Positions 44,042 to 52,555 of a stretch of DNA of 64,000 bases are shown here, piece after piece. The first letter of the stretch is position 1. Each line of letters begins with the position of its first letter. The notes under the pieces were generated by a model. That model had not been told where the DNA came from, searched no databases, and saw nothing but the letters and a program-made list of their open reading frames with translations. Both the position numbers and the translations under genes were made by a program. The stretch is from Oleiagrimonas sp. C23AA (lineage in GTDB: Bacteria > Pseudomonadota > Gammaproteobacteria > Xanthomonadales > Rhodanobacteraceae), in assembly GCF_011759385.1 (NCBI RefSeq), contig NZ_JAARLY010000003.1, positions 434,001 through 498,000 of the forward strand, given 5' to 3'.

Positions 44042-46285
44042 TCACTGTTGATGATCCGCACTCCAGGTCTTGTCTTTGAGTGTGACGTCCACGCTGATGG
44101 GCAGGTCATCGGAGGCTTGGCCCAGCAGAACGTGATAGGTGCCGGCTTTGATGTGCCAGCTGTCGTCGGCGGCTTCCCAGGTGGCGAGCAGGCGAGGGTC
44201 GACTTTGAGCGTGAGCGCGTGGCTGGCGCCCGGTTTTAAATCGAGTTTGGCAAAGCCCGCCAGGCGTTTGGGCGCTTCCCAGCCGACGGCGTGATAGTCG
44301 CTGGGCGAGACGAAGGCCATGGCCACGCCTTTTCCGTCACGCTTGCCGGTGTTGCGTAGCGTGCCGGTGATGGTGATCAGGTCGTTGGCCGCGTCGGCCT
44401 TGGCGTTGGATACGGCGAAGCTGGTGTAGCTCAGGCCGTGGCCGAAGGCGAACATGGGCTTGTAACCGTTCACGTCGTACCACTTGTAGCCGATGGCCGC
44501 GCCTTCGTCGTAGGTGATGTGCACCGCGGTGTTGTACGGCTTGCCGAAGCCGGGAAGGTTGGCATGCGCGAACTGCGCTTTCGAGGCGGGGAAGCTGATG
44601 GGCGAATGGCCGCTGGGGTTCACCTTGCCGGTGAGCACGTTGGCGATGGCCTGGCCGCCGCGAATGCCCGGATACCACGCTTCCAGCACAGTCGGCACAT
44701 GGTCCAGCCACGGCATGAACACCGCGCCGCCGGTTTCCAGCACCACGATGGTGTTCGGGTTGGCCTTGACCACGGCGTCGACCAGCGCGTCCTGGTGATG
44801 CTTGAGCGTCAAGGTGTTGTCCGAGCCTTCGCCGCGCCAGTCGGTGACGAAGACAATGGCGACCTGCGCTTTGGCGGCGGCTGCCGCGGCGGCATCTGCA
44901 CTGTCACCCGCGCTGAAACTGATGTGCGCCTTGGGCAGCGCGTGTTTGAGGGCGGCCAGCGGCGCGGAGGGCATCCAGATGGCCGACCCTGGCCAGTGCT
45001 TGCTCGCGGGCAGCGCACTGCCGCCGACCGGATGCACACCAGAGGAGCCACCACCGGACAACACGCCTTTGTCGGCATGTCCGCCAATCACCGCCAGCTG
45101 GGTGACGCCGGTCAAAGGCAGCAGCGTGCGGCCATGGATGGCGTCGTTCTTCAACAGCGTCAGCGATTGCTCGGCAGCGTGTTGCGACACTTTCGCATCG
45201 GCCTTGAAGTTGATGGGGCCGGGCTTGACCGGGTGGTCGATCACGCCATCGGCGAACAGCGGCCACAGGATGCGCGTGACCATGTCGTCGATACGCTTTT
45301 GCGTGATGTCGCCGGCGGCCAGCGCGGCCTTGACGCGCGCAGGGCTGAAATAATCCACGCCGTCGCCGCAGCACGGCCAGCCGGTCATCTGGTCAAGGCC
45401 GTGATTGACGGCGTCGACGGTGGAATGCACGGCGCCCCAGTCGGACATCACGTAGCCCTTGAAGCCCCAGTCGTGCTTGAGCACCTTGTTGAGCAGGTAG
45501 TCGTTTTCGCAGGCCCAGCGGCCATTGACCAGGTTGTACGAGCACATCACCGAGCCGGGATGGCCTTTTTCGTAGACGAATTCGAAGGCCAAAAGGTCCG
45601 ACTGGCGTGCCGCCTCAGGTGAAATGGTGGCATCGACCGTGGTGCGCTGGCTTTCCTGATCGTTGATGGCGAAGTGCTTCATGGTCGAGACCATGTGCGT
45701 GGACTGGATGCCCGCGATCAGCGAGCCGGCCATTTGGCCGGCCAGCCAGGGGTCTTCGCCCACGTATTCGAAGTTGCGACCGTTGCGCGGCTCACGCGCC
45801 AGGTTGGCGCCACCGGCCAGGAACGTGTTGAAGCCGGACAAGCGCGCTTCATGCGCAATCATCACGCCGCCTGCATAGGGCACGGCGGGGTCGAACGAAG
45901 CAGCGGTAGCCAGGGACGAGGGCAGGGCGGTGCGGCCCATGCCTTCCACGCGCACGCCGATGGAGGCGTCGGTCTGTGTTTGCGCGGGGATACCCAACCG
46001 CGGCACGCCGGGCACATAGCCGGCCGCGCCCTTGATGGCGTGAGCGGCCAGGTCGGCCTTTGCCGTGGGCGACACGGCTTGGTCGGAGGCTTTTTCCGCC
46101 GTGTCCGGGTCGCTGTAGCCCAGGATCAGGCGCAGCTTTTCGTTCTCGGTCATGGCAGCGACCACCGCGGTAGCGCGCTGCTCGGCGGTCTTGCTCTTGT
46201 CCATCCATGGCCGGCTGCTTTGTGCATGCGCCGCGCTGGCGCTCAAGCCGAGCGCTGTGATGGCCAGAAAAAATGACGTTTTCAA
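44042..46285 (-). CDS. Glycoside hydrolase family 3 beta-glucosidase, secreted
   Basis: 747 aa with a signal peptide (MKTSFFLAITALGLSASAAHAQ). The GH3 N-terminal barrel holds the catalytic Asp282 in KGYVMSDWGAVHSTV; KHFAINDQESQRTTVDA is the substrate-binding motif. The (alpha/beta)6 sandwich follows, and residues about 640-740 form a C-terminal fibronectin type III-like domain. It probably releases glucose (or a related sugar) from plant or exopolysaccharide oligosaccharides in the periplasm. The frame begins with TTG at 46285; a run of G lies upstream as RBS. A 20-bp dyad precedes it. Confidence 0.92.
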   Translation of the reverse strand: MKTSFFLAITALGLSASAAHAQSSRPWMDKSKTAEQRATAVVAAMTENEKLRLILGYSDPDTAEKASDQAVSPTAKADLAAHAIKGAAGYVPGVPRLGIPAQTQTDASIGVRVEGMGRTALPSSLATAASFDPAVPYAGGVMIAHEARLSGFNTFLAGGANLAREPRNGRNFEYVGEDPWLAGQMAGSLIAGIQSTHMVSTMKHFAINDQESQRTTVDATISPEAARQSDLLAFEFVYEKGHPGSVMCSYNLVNGRWACENDYLLNKVLKHDWGFKGYVMSDWGAVHSTVDAVNHGLDQMTGWPCCGDGVDYFSPARVKAALAAGDITQKRIDDMVTRILWPLFADGVIDHPVKPGPINFKADAKVSQHAAEQSLTLLKNDAIHGRTLLPLTGVTQLAVIGGHADKGVLSGGGSSGVHPVGGSALPASKHWPGSAIWMPSAPLAALKHALPKAHISFSAGDSADAAAAAAAKAQVAIVFVTDWRGEGSDNTLTLKHHQDALVDAVVKANPNTIVVLETGGAVFMPWLDHVPTVLEAWYPGIRGGQAIANVLTGKVNPSGHSPISFPASKAQFAHANLPGFGKPYNTAVHITYDEGAAIGYKWYDVNGYKPMFAFGHGLSYTSFAVSNAKADAANDLITITGTLRNTGKRDGKGVAMAFVSPSDYHAVGWEAPKRLAGFAKLDLKPGASHALTLKVDPRLLATWEAADDSWHIKAGTYHVLLGQASDDLPISVDVTLKDKTWSADHQQ

Positions 46286-46594
46286 AGCGGTGCCCCCACT
46301 GCCTAATGCGTAAGGCAGAGGTTAGCCGCATGCCAAAAGATTTGCAGGGATTGTCCCCGTCCGGAGGACGGCTTGGGCCAGTGGGGTGGACGTGCCCGGC
46401 TTCTATAGACATCTCAGGCCGAAGATTGGACGGTCCCCGATGCTAGATTTTCATGCTGACGCGAGGTGCTCGGGTGTAACGGAACACGCTTGAGCGGCAT
46501 CTTGACCTGGATCAGCTGATGGGCGCTCTCATGCGCCAAGATGGGCTTGAGTTCAGCGATGAGGCGGGCGGCGAAGGTGTGTAAGGGACGGCAG
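46286..46594. other. 309-bp divergent gap between the GH3 and L,D-transpeptidase genes
   Basis: It contains the dyad at 46299-46318 on the GH3 side. The rest carries no clear promoter. A minus-strand frame crosses it (46414-46815), but its first half is antisense to the transpeptidase gene and it resembles no family I know. Confidence 0.45.
46299..46318. promoter_or_regulatory. Dyad in the GH3 leader
   Basis: CTGCCT (46299-46304) and AGGCAG (46313-46318), perfect 6-bp arms with an 8-bp centre, 13 bp upstream of the GH3 start codon. It could be a sugar-responsive repressor site or an mRNA hairpin near the RBS. No regulator gene is adjacent. Confidence 0.4.
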
Positions 46595-47563
46595 ATGTCT
46601 GGGGCGCGTAGGCATAGAACCACGGGGCATGCCCTGTGGTTGGCCGCGCTCATCTTTGTGTTGCTCTCGCCCGCAGACGGTGCCGTGGTCCGGCAGTCGT
46701 TCTGGCATCCGGAATTGGCACCGGCGGGGCCGATGGTGATGCTGGTCAGTCTGGACGAGCAGCGCATGTACGTGTATCGAAACGGCGTGGCCATCGGCGA
46801 GAGCCACGTCAGCACGGGGCGGCGCGGCTACGAGACACCGACCGGTGTGTACACCATTTTGCAGAAGGCACGCGTGCATTATTCGAATCTTTATGACGAT
46901 GCGCCGATGCCGTTCATGCAGCGGCTGACCTGGGGCGGGCTCGCGCTGCATGCCGGTGTGCTTCCCGGCCATCCGGCTTCGCATGGCTGCATCCGGCTGC
47001 CGCAGGATTTTGCCGAGCATCTGTTTGAGGTCAGCACGAGGGGCATGGTGGTGGTAGTGACGGACCAGCGTGTGGCGCCACCGCAGGTCAACCATCCGGC
47101 GGCTGTCGCCCCGTTTGGTCTGGCTGCCACCCCCGATGATGGCTCTGCGGCGAGGCCCTGGCCGGCTGACGATGGTGGACCGGTCAGTGTGGTGGCCAGT
47201 ACCCATGATCGGGCGTTCTATGTATTGCAGTCGGGCGTGTTGATTGCCAGCACGCCAATGACGCTGGCGAAAGGCTTCAGCGCCGGCGGCATGTTGCTTT
47301 ATGTCCGACGTGCCGCGCCCGGTGGCGATGACAACCATGCGGCCGGACTGTGGTCGTCCTATCGCATTCTGGGAACGGGCGCAGCGCCGACACCGCAAAC
47401 GCTGGCCAGCGAGTTGAAGATACCCGATGCGTTTGGTGCCCAGTTGCGTCAACGCATCACTGCCGGCACCACGGTGGTAGTGACCGATCTGCCCGCCCGT
47501 GGCGGGCAGGCCAAGCCCTACGGCACGCTGATCGAGGCGTGGGAGGGCGCGCATCACCGATAG
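46595..47563 (+). CDS. L,D-transpeptidase (YkuD domain), exported
   Basis: 322 aa with an N-terminal hydrophobic signal (residues 11-30). The YkuD domain holds the catalytic motif HPASHGCIRLP with Cys132 and the upstream VSTGRRGYETPTGVYTIL. It should form 3-3 peptidoglycan cross-links or attach proteins to the wall in the periplasm. A C-terminal region of about 150 residues (ASTHDRAFYVLQSGVLIAS...) looks like a second, degenerate YkuD-like repeat without Cys. The ATG at 46595 has AAGGGA upstream. A second L,D-transpeptidase gene follows 62 bp later. Confidence 0.9.
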   Translation: MSGARRHRTTGHALWLAALIFVLLSPADGAVVRQSFWHPELAPAGPMVMLVSLDEQRMYVYRNGVAIGESHVSTGRRGYETPTGVYTILQKARVHYSNLYDDAPMPFMQRLTWGGLALHAGVLPGHPASHGCIRLPQDFAEHLFEVSTRGMVVVVTDQRVAPPQVNHPAAVAPFGLAATPDDGSAARPWPADDGGPVSVVASTHDRAFYVLQSGVLIASTPMTLAKGFSAGGMLLYVRRAAPGGDDNHAAGLWSSYRILGTGAAPTPQTLASELKIPDAFGAQLRQRITAGTTVVVTDLPARGGQAKPYGTLIEAWEGAHHR

Positions 47564-47625
47564 CGTTTTGTTAATGGACGGCGCGGCAAGCTTGTGTTTT
47601 CGTGTGCTTTTTCGATGTGCTTGCC

Positions 47626-48297
47626 ATGCGGTCCCGTCCCCTGATAGCTATCGTTTTATTGTTTGCTCCCCTTGCCGCCTTTGGTGCGGCGCCCACCGTT
47701 CCCCCACATCTGGCCCAGTCGCTCAGCAAGCTGGCACCACGCGCCAACCCGAAGGTGCTGGCGCTGGCCACCCAGGCGCTGGCGTGCGTCAGGCGCAGCC
47801 GGCCGGCACATACGCTGAGCGTGATCGATTATTCATTGCCCTCGACCAAGCGTCGGTTATGGGTATTTGCGCTGGGGCCGACGCCGCGACTGCTGTTTCG
47901 TGAGTGGGTGGCACATGGGCGAAACAGCGGCGCCAACCGCGCGACACGGTTCTCCAACAAGCCGGGTAGCCTGATGTCGAGCCTGGGCACCTTTGTTACC
48001 GACGGCACCTACCAGGGCCACAATGGCTATTCGCTGCGGCTCAAGGGGCTGGATGGCCGCTTCAACAACCACGCCGAGGAACGCGCCATCGTCATCCATG
48101 GCGCCAAATATGTAAGCCAGGCATTCGCGCGCCGCGAAGGCCGGCTGGGGCGAAGCTGGGGCTGCCCGGCGGTCCGCCAGGGCGTGGCGCACCAACTGAT
48201 CCATGCCATCTCGGAACGGTCGGTGGTGTTCGCCTATTACCCCGATCCTGCTTGGCTGAAGCATTCGCGCATGCTGGGCGACTGCGGCGCGGGGTAG
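47626..48297 (+). CDS. Murein L,D-transpeptidase catalytic-domain protein (YkuD_2 type)
   Basis: 223 aa, signal peptide at residues 1-21 (MRSRPLIAIVLLFAPLAAFG). The sequence SVIDYSLPSTKRRLWVF, FSNKPGSLMSSLGTF, IVIHGAKYVS (His159) and RSWGCPAV (Cys180) is typical of the YkuD_2 family, distinct from the preceding YkuD protein. It is predicted to act on murein in the periplasm. The ATG at 47626 is preferred; a GTG at 47602 would add eight residues before the signal peptide. Confidence 0.88.
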   Translation: MRSRPLIAIVLLFAPLAAFGAAPTVPPHLAQSLSKLAPRANPKVLALATQALACVRRSRPAHTLSVIDYSLPSTKRRLWVFALGPTPRLLFREWVAHGRNSGANRATRFSNKPGSLMSSLGTFVTDGTYQGHNGYSLRLKGLDGRFNNHAEERAIVIHGAKYVSQAFARREGRLGRSWGCPAVRQGVAHQLIHAISERSVVFAYYPDPAWLKHSRMLGDCGAG

Positions 48298-48383
48298 GGC
48301 GGAACTTGCCACCTTGCGGTAGCACCAGGCGTGAGCATGTTGCCGTGGGAGGCTTCGACGCGCGGCCGCTAGCCTTGCATCTG

Positions 48384-48397
48384 TTGACCGAAATCAA
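48384..48397 (+). promoter_or_regulatory. FNR/CRP-type box upstream of the SDR-ATPase pair
   Basis: TTGAC-CGAA-ATCAA, one mismatch to the FNR consensus TTGAT-N4-ATCAA. Its centre is 33 bp from the centre of a -10-like TAATCT (48421-48426), the geometry of a class II site centred at -41.5. The leader would be about 25 nt. A matching site lies before the GNAT gene downstream. Confidence 0.65.
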
Positions 48398-48457
48398 GCT
48401 CCATCGGTGCCGCCGGCGCCTAATCTGACAGCCCGTTTCACTGTCGGACCTACGCTC

Positions 48458-49228
48458 ATGAACAGGTTGCAGGACAAGGTGGCCATCGTCACAGGTGGCG
48501 CGGTTGGCATTGGTGCGGCGTGCGTGCAGCGCATGGCCGATGAGGGGGCCAAGGTGGCGATCCTGGATCGCACCGACGAGGTGGGACAATCGTTGGCCGA
48601 GCAGCTCAACGAGCGAGGTCATACGACACGCTATTTCCACGCCGACGTTACCTCGGAGGCCGAGGTGGGCAAGGTTTTCGGTCAAGTCGTGAAGGCATTT
48701 GGACGGCTGGACGTCCTGGTCAACAATGCCGGCATTGCCGGGCCGGACAAGCCGACGCACGAGCTGACCGAAAGCGATTGGGACAGTGTGCAGGCGGTCA
48801 ACGTGAAGGGTGTTTTCTTCTGTACCAAGCATGCCATCGCGCCGATGCGAAAGGCCGGTGGCGGTAGCATCATCAACCTATCTTCGATCTACGGGCTGGT
48901 CGGTGCAGCGGACTTGCCGCCATACCACGCATCCAAGGGCGCGGTTCGATTGATGAGCAAGACCGACGCCTTGCTCTATGCGCGTGACGGCATTCGCGTC
49001 AATTCCGTGCATCCGGGATTCATCTGGACGCCATTGGTAAAAAGCCACCTGTCCAGCCACGGTGGAAACCTGGATGAACAGCGCCGGCAGGTGGCCGAGC
49101 TGCACCCACTGGGGCACATGGGCGAGCCGGACGACATTGCCTGGGGCGTGGTTTATCTGGCCAGCAACGAGGCCAAGTTCGTTACTGGAAGTGAGCTGGT
49201 CATCGATGGTGGCTACACCTGCCGCTGA
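48458..49228 (+). CDS. SDR family oxidoreductase (3-oxoacyl-ACP reductase-like)
   Basis: 256 aa classical SDR. Cofactor motif VTGGAVGIGAACVQRMA, NNAG, catalytic LPPYHASKGAVRLMSK, and the C-terminal GSELVIDGGYTCR shared with FabG-like and cyclopentanol-type dehydrogenases. The substrate is unknown. The start at 48458 lacks a clear Shine-Dalgarno sequence. The last 23 bp overlap the P-type ATPase gene. An FNR-type box lies 60 bp upstream, suggesting induction at low oxygen. Confidence 0.9.
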   Translation: MNRLQDKVAIVTGGAVGIGAACVQRMADEGAKVAILDRTDEVGQSLAEQLNERGHTTRYFHADVTSEAEVGKVFGQVVKAFGRLDVLVNNAGIAGPDKPTHELTESDWDSVQAVNVKGVFFCTKHAIAPMRKAGGGSIINLSSIYGLVGAADLPPYHASKGAVRLMSKTDALLYARDGIRVNSVHPGFIWTPLVKSHLSSHGGNLDEQRRQVAELHPLGHMGEPDDIAWGVVYLASNEAKFVTGSELVIDGGYTCR

Positions 49229-51767
49229 AGGGCGAACACCTGCCGCGCCACCATCCGCCACATCCGCGGCGGGGCTGGACAGCAGCGAGGCACGCCGACG
49301 CCTTGCCAGGGAGGGGCCCAATGCGCTGCCGGATACCCGGGAGCGCTCGTTTTGGCGGCTGATCGTCAGGGTGCTGCTGGAGCCAATGTTCCTGCTGCTT
49401 CTGGTAGCCGGCGGTCTGTATCTGTTGCTGGGCGATCGCGCCGAAGCGGCCTTCCTGCTGGGCTCGGTCGTGGTGGTGATCGGCATCACGCTGGCCCAGG
49501 AGCGCAAGACCCAGCGGGCGCTGGACGCGCTGCGTGACATGGCTGCACCGCGTGCGCTGGTAATGCGCGATGCCAAGGCTCAGCGGATACCGGCGCGCGA
49601 GGTGGTTCGGGGCGATTTGCTGGTGCTTGGCGAGGGCGATCGCATTGCCGCCGATGCCGTGCTGCGCGAGGGCTTGCTGGAGGTCGATGAGTCGCTGCTG
49701 ACGGGGGAAGCCGTGGCGGTGATGCATATGCCGCAAAATGGCAGGAGCCGGGTGTACGCCGGCACGGTGGTCACCAAGGGCCGGGCATTGGCCGAGGTGG
49801 AGGCCGTCGGGGTGAATACGGCCCTGGGCCGGATTGGACTGGGGCTGGCTTGCGCGCGCGAAATGCCCTCCGGCCTGCAGCGGGCGTCCGCGCGGCTGGT
49901 GCGTGTGCTTGCCGTGGTGGCTGTGTCGCTGGCGGTGGCGGTTACGTTGTTGAACTGGTTGTGGGACGGCGTGCGCCTGTTGGACAGTGTGCTGGCGGGT
50001 GTCGCCTTCAGCATGGCCATCCTTCCCGAGGAAATACCGGTGATTCTCACCGTTTTTCTCGCCATGGGCGCTTGGCGGATGGCCCGACATAAAGTCCTGA
50101 CCCGGCGTATGGCTGCGCTCGAGGCGTTGGGCGCGATCACTGTGTTGGCGGTGGACAAGACCGGCACATTGACCCAGAACCGCATGCGCATAATGGCGCT
50201 GGCAGCGGCCGGCGAAGCCTCTGTCGGTGCAGACGCAGAGACGCTTTCCGAGCGTGTGGCCGAGCTGGTGCACCAGCTCTGGCTGGCGACCCCGTCGTCG
50301 TCGTTTGACCCCATGGAGCAGGCGGTTCGTGATTATGTCGCCCAACGCGCCGGCGCCCTGGGTGCATCGGCGATGCCTGCGTGTGTGCGTGAGTACCCGC
50401 TATCGCCTGATGTTCTGGCGATGACGCGAGCGTTTCGGCGCTCTGCGTCCGGGGACTTTATGCTGGCTTGCAAGGGGGCGCCGGAGGCCGTGGTCCGGCT
50501 ATGCGATATGCAGCGGTCGGACGCCGCCCTTGCGCTGGCTCAGGCCGAGGCGTTGGCGGCCCGTGGATTAAGAGTACTTGGTGTAGCCGCGGCCTCGTGG
50601 TCGGAGCCTGGCTGGCCGGAAAGCCAGCTTCACTTTGCCTATCGACTGCTGGGGTTTGTCGGCTTCGGCGACCCGCCACGCGAGGATGTGCCAGCGGCAG
50701 TGGATGAGTGCAGGCAGGCCGGTGTGCGGATATTGATGCTGACTGGCGACCATCCCGTGACCGCGCGGGTGATCGCCGCAGAAATCGGCATGACGGCAGC
50801 CGATCAAGTGCTGACCGGGGAGCAACTGGACACGTTTGATGACGTCACCCTTCAACAGCGCCTGCGCGGCGTTGGCGTATGCGCCCGACTACGCCCCGAG
50901 CAGAAATTGCGTTTGGTCCACCTATTGCAGCGCGAGGGCGAAGTGGTGGCCATGACCGGCGACGGGGTCAACGACGCACCCGCACTGAAGGCCGCCGACA
51001 TCGGTATCGCCATGGGCGAGCGTGGTGTCGATGTGGCCAGGGAGGCGGCGGCGCTGGTCCTGCTCGATGACAGCTTTGCCAGCATCGTGCGGGCCATCCG
51101 TGAGGGACGGCGCATCTACGACAACATCACCCACGCCACCGCCTACGTGTTTGCCGTGCATGCGCCGATCATCGCGGTGGCGTTGATGCCCGCTCTGGTG
51201 CACTGGCCGATGTTGTTGCTCCCGGCCCACATCGTGGTGCTGGAGCTGGTCATCGATCCGGCCTGCTCGTTGGTCTTCGAAGCCGAGCCCGCGGCTGAAG
51301 ACGTGATGCGACGGCCGCCACGGGCGTTGCAGGAAACCCCTTTTTCGCCCATGAAACTGGCCCTGGCGCTGATCCAGGGAGCCGGACTTGCCGTCATTGT
51401 GCTGGGCAGCTGCGCAGGCCTGTTCTGGTACGGATATGGCGTGCAGGAAGTACGGGTGGTGATGTTCGTGGGCTTGCTGGCCTGCCTGTTCCTGCTGGTT
51501 CTGGTGCGTCACCAGCGAACCGGTCGGGCCAGGGCCACGCATGGCAACCGATGGATATGGGGAATGCTGTCAGCAATGCTTGTCCTGCTGGGGCTGGTGC
51601 TTGGCGTTCCGGACGTGGGACGGCTGCTGGGTCTGGCCGCCCCCAATATCGTGACCATGACAACGGCCTTGGCCACGGTGCTGGCCATCATCGTCTGGCT
51701 TGGGCTGCTGCCGCTGCTGGTGCGTGTTGTGCGTCGATGGAGGCCGGCGCGGCGAGGTACGGCCTGA
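49206..51767 (+). CDS. Cation-transporting P-type ATPase (P2/P3-like)
   Basis: 853 aa integral membrane pump. An N-terminal cation-ATPase domain (AGLDSSEARRRLAREGPNALPD) is followed by the actuator motif LTGEAV, membrane helix M4 with SMAILPEEIPVILTVFLAMG, the phosphorylation site VDKTGTLTQNRM (Asp317), MLTGDHPVTA and the hinge MTGDGVNDAPALKAADIGIAMG. There is no heavy-metal-binding CxxC domain, and the M4 motif PEEIP is the Ca/H-type form, so Ca2+, Mg2+ or H+ are likelier than Cu or Zn. The ATG at 49206 overlaps the SDR gene by 23 bp, so the two are coupled; GTG at 49209 is an alternative. Confidence 0.9.
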   Translation: MVATPAAEGRTPAAPPSATSAAGLDSSEARRRLAREGPNALPDTRERSFWRLIVRVLLEPMFLLLLVAGGLYLLLGDRAEAAFLLGSVVVVIGITLAQERKTQRALDALRDMAAPRALVMRDAKAQRIPAREVVRGDLLVLGEGDRIAADAVLREGLLEVDESLLTGEAVAVMHMPQNGRSRVYAGTVVTKGRALAEVEAVGVNTALGRIGLGLACAREMPSGLQRASARLVRVLAVVAVSLAVAVTLLNWLWDGVRLLDSVLAGVAFSMAILPEEIPVILTVFLAMGAWRMARHKVLTRRMAALEALGAITVLAVDKTGTLTQNRMRIMALAAAGEASVGADAETLSERVAELVHQLWLATPSSSFDPMEQAVRDYVAQRAGALGASAMPACVREYPLSPDVLAMTRAFRRSASGDFMLACKGAPEAVVRLCDMQRSDAALALAQAEALAARGLRVLGVAAASWSEPGWPESQLHFAYRLLGFVGFGDPPREDVPAAVDECRQAGVRILMLTGDHPVTARVIAAEIGMTAADQVLTGEQLDTFDDVTLQQRLRGVGVCARLRPEQKLRLVHLLQREGEVVAMTGDGVNDAPALKAADIGIAMGERGVDVAREAAALVLLDDSFASIVRAIREGRRIYDNITHATAYVFAVHAPIIAVALMPALVHWPMLLLPAHIVVLELVIDPACSLVFEAEPAAEDVMRRPPRALQETPFSPMKLALALIQGAGLAVIVLGSCAGLFWYGYGVQEVRVVMFVGLLACLFLLVLVRHQRTGRARATHGNRWIWGMLSAMLVLLGLVLGVPDVGRLLGLAAPNIVTMTTALATVLAIIVWLGLLPLLVRVVRRWRPARRGTA

Positions 51768-51791
51768 GGTCTGTCAAAACGGCACCAGACC

Positions 51792-51805
51792 TTGATGTTG
51801 ATCAA
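51792..51805 (+). promoter_or_regulatory. Perfect FNR-type box upstream of the GNAT gene
   Basis: TTGAT-GTTG-ATCAA, exactly the FNR/Anr consensus, flanked by C and G that extend the dyad. The -10-like TCAAAT (51829-51834) has its centre 33 bp away, the same spacing as at 48384. The GNAT ATG follows at 51871. Confidence 0.78.
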
Positions 51806-51870
51806 GCCGTGGTCGTTTCGGGCGCGCTCAAATGGCGACATCAGGTGTCATCAAGCGATGAGGTTCGTCC

Positions 51871-52443
51871 ATGGCCAGCCAACCCACCGGAACGAGTTCC
51901 GCACCGAGCACGGGCGCCCCGACCCTGCTGGAAGGCACCCACTGGATCGATCACTTGCGCGACGGTTCGGTGGTCCTGATCCGGCCGTTGCGACCCGAGG
52001 ATCGCGAGCGCGAGGAGGATTTCCTGCGGACGCTGTCACCGGATGCAAAACGCTACCGTTTCATGTGCAGCTTTCGGGAGGCCAGTCCGGACATGGTCGC
52101 CCAGCTCATGGATATCGACCTGGACAAGCGCATGGCCTTCGTCGCACTGGTTCACGAGGATGGACGCCTCAAGGAAGTGGGCGTAAGCCGATACAGTGCC
52201 GCAGCCGACCAGAGCCGCTGCGAATGCGCGGTCACAGTGGCCGATCACTGGCGTCATCGAGGTCTGGCGGTGGTGCTGATGCGCCATTTGATCGATACCG
52301 CGCGTCGGCACGGTTTCCGACAGATGTACTCGATCGACGCGGCCGACAATCAGGCCATGCAGGAACTGGCCGCCTACCTTGGTTTCAAGCGCAGCAGTGA
52401 TCCTAACGATCCGACGCAAGTGATCCACACACTGACGTTGTGA
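51871..52443 (+). CDS. GNAT family N-acetyltransferase (Pat-like)
   Basis: 190 aa. The sequence HWIDHLRDGSVVLIRPLRPEDREREEDFL resembles the GNAT part of Pat/PatZ protein acetyltransferases, with acetyl-CoA motif CAVTVADHWRHRGLAVVLMRHL. It could acetylate proteins in a low-oxygen programme; the target is unknown. The ATG at 51871 follows GAGG at good spacing. It is separated from the ATPase gene by 103 bp containing its own FNR box. Confidence 0.87.
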   Translation: MASQPTGTSSAPSTGAPTLLEGTHWIDHLRDGSVVLIRPLRPEDREREEDFLRTLSPDAKRYRFMCSFREASPDMVAQLMDIDLDKRMAFVALVHEDGRLKEVGVSRYSAAADQSRCECAVTVADHWRHRGLAVVLMRHLIDTARRHGFRQMYSIDAADNQAMQELAAYLGFKRSSDPNDPTQVIHTLTL

Positions 52444-52514
52444 GTTGGTTTGAATCGGGCCGTGCCGGTGTGGACCAAGCCCGGTTGACCGTGGTGGGCC
52501 TGGTGTGGGATGCA

Positions 52515-52541
52515 GGGGCGCGGTGAAAGGACCCGCGCCCC
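52515..52541. terminator. GC-rich hairpin between convergent genes
   Basis: GGGGCGCGG (52515-52523) with CCGCGCCCC (52533-52541), a perfect 9-bp stem and 9-nt loop. It is placed between the ends of the GNAT gene and the outer-membrane protein gene. No T run on either strand. Confidence 0.5.
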
Positions 52542-52555
52542 CGCGGTAGGGCTGA

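Noticed and set aside
46414-46815. Minus-strand frame of 133 codons
   Set aside because: Its first half is antisense to the L,D-transpeptidase gene. The rest has no recognisable domain or RBS.
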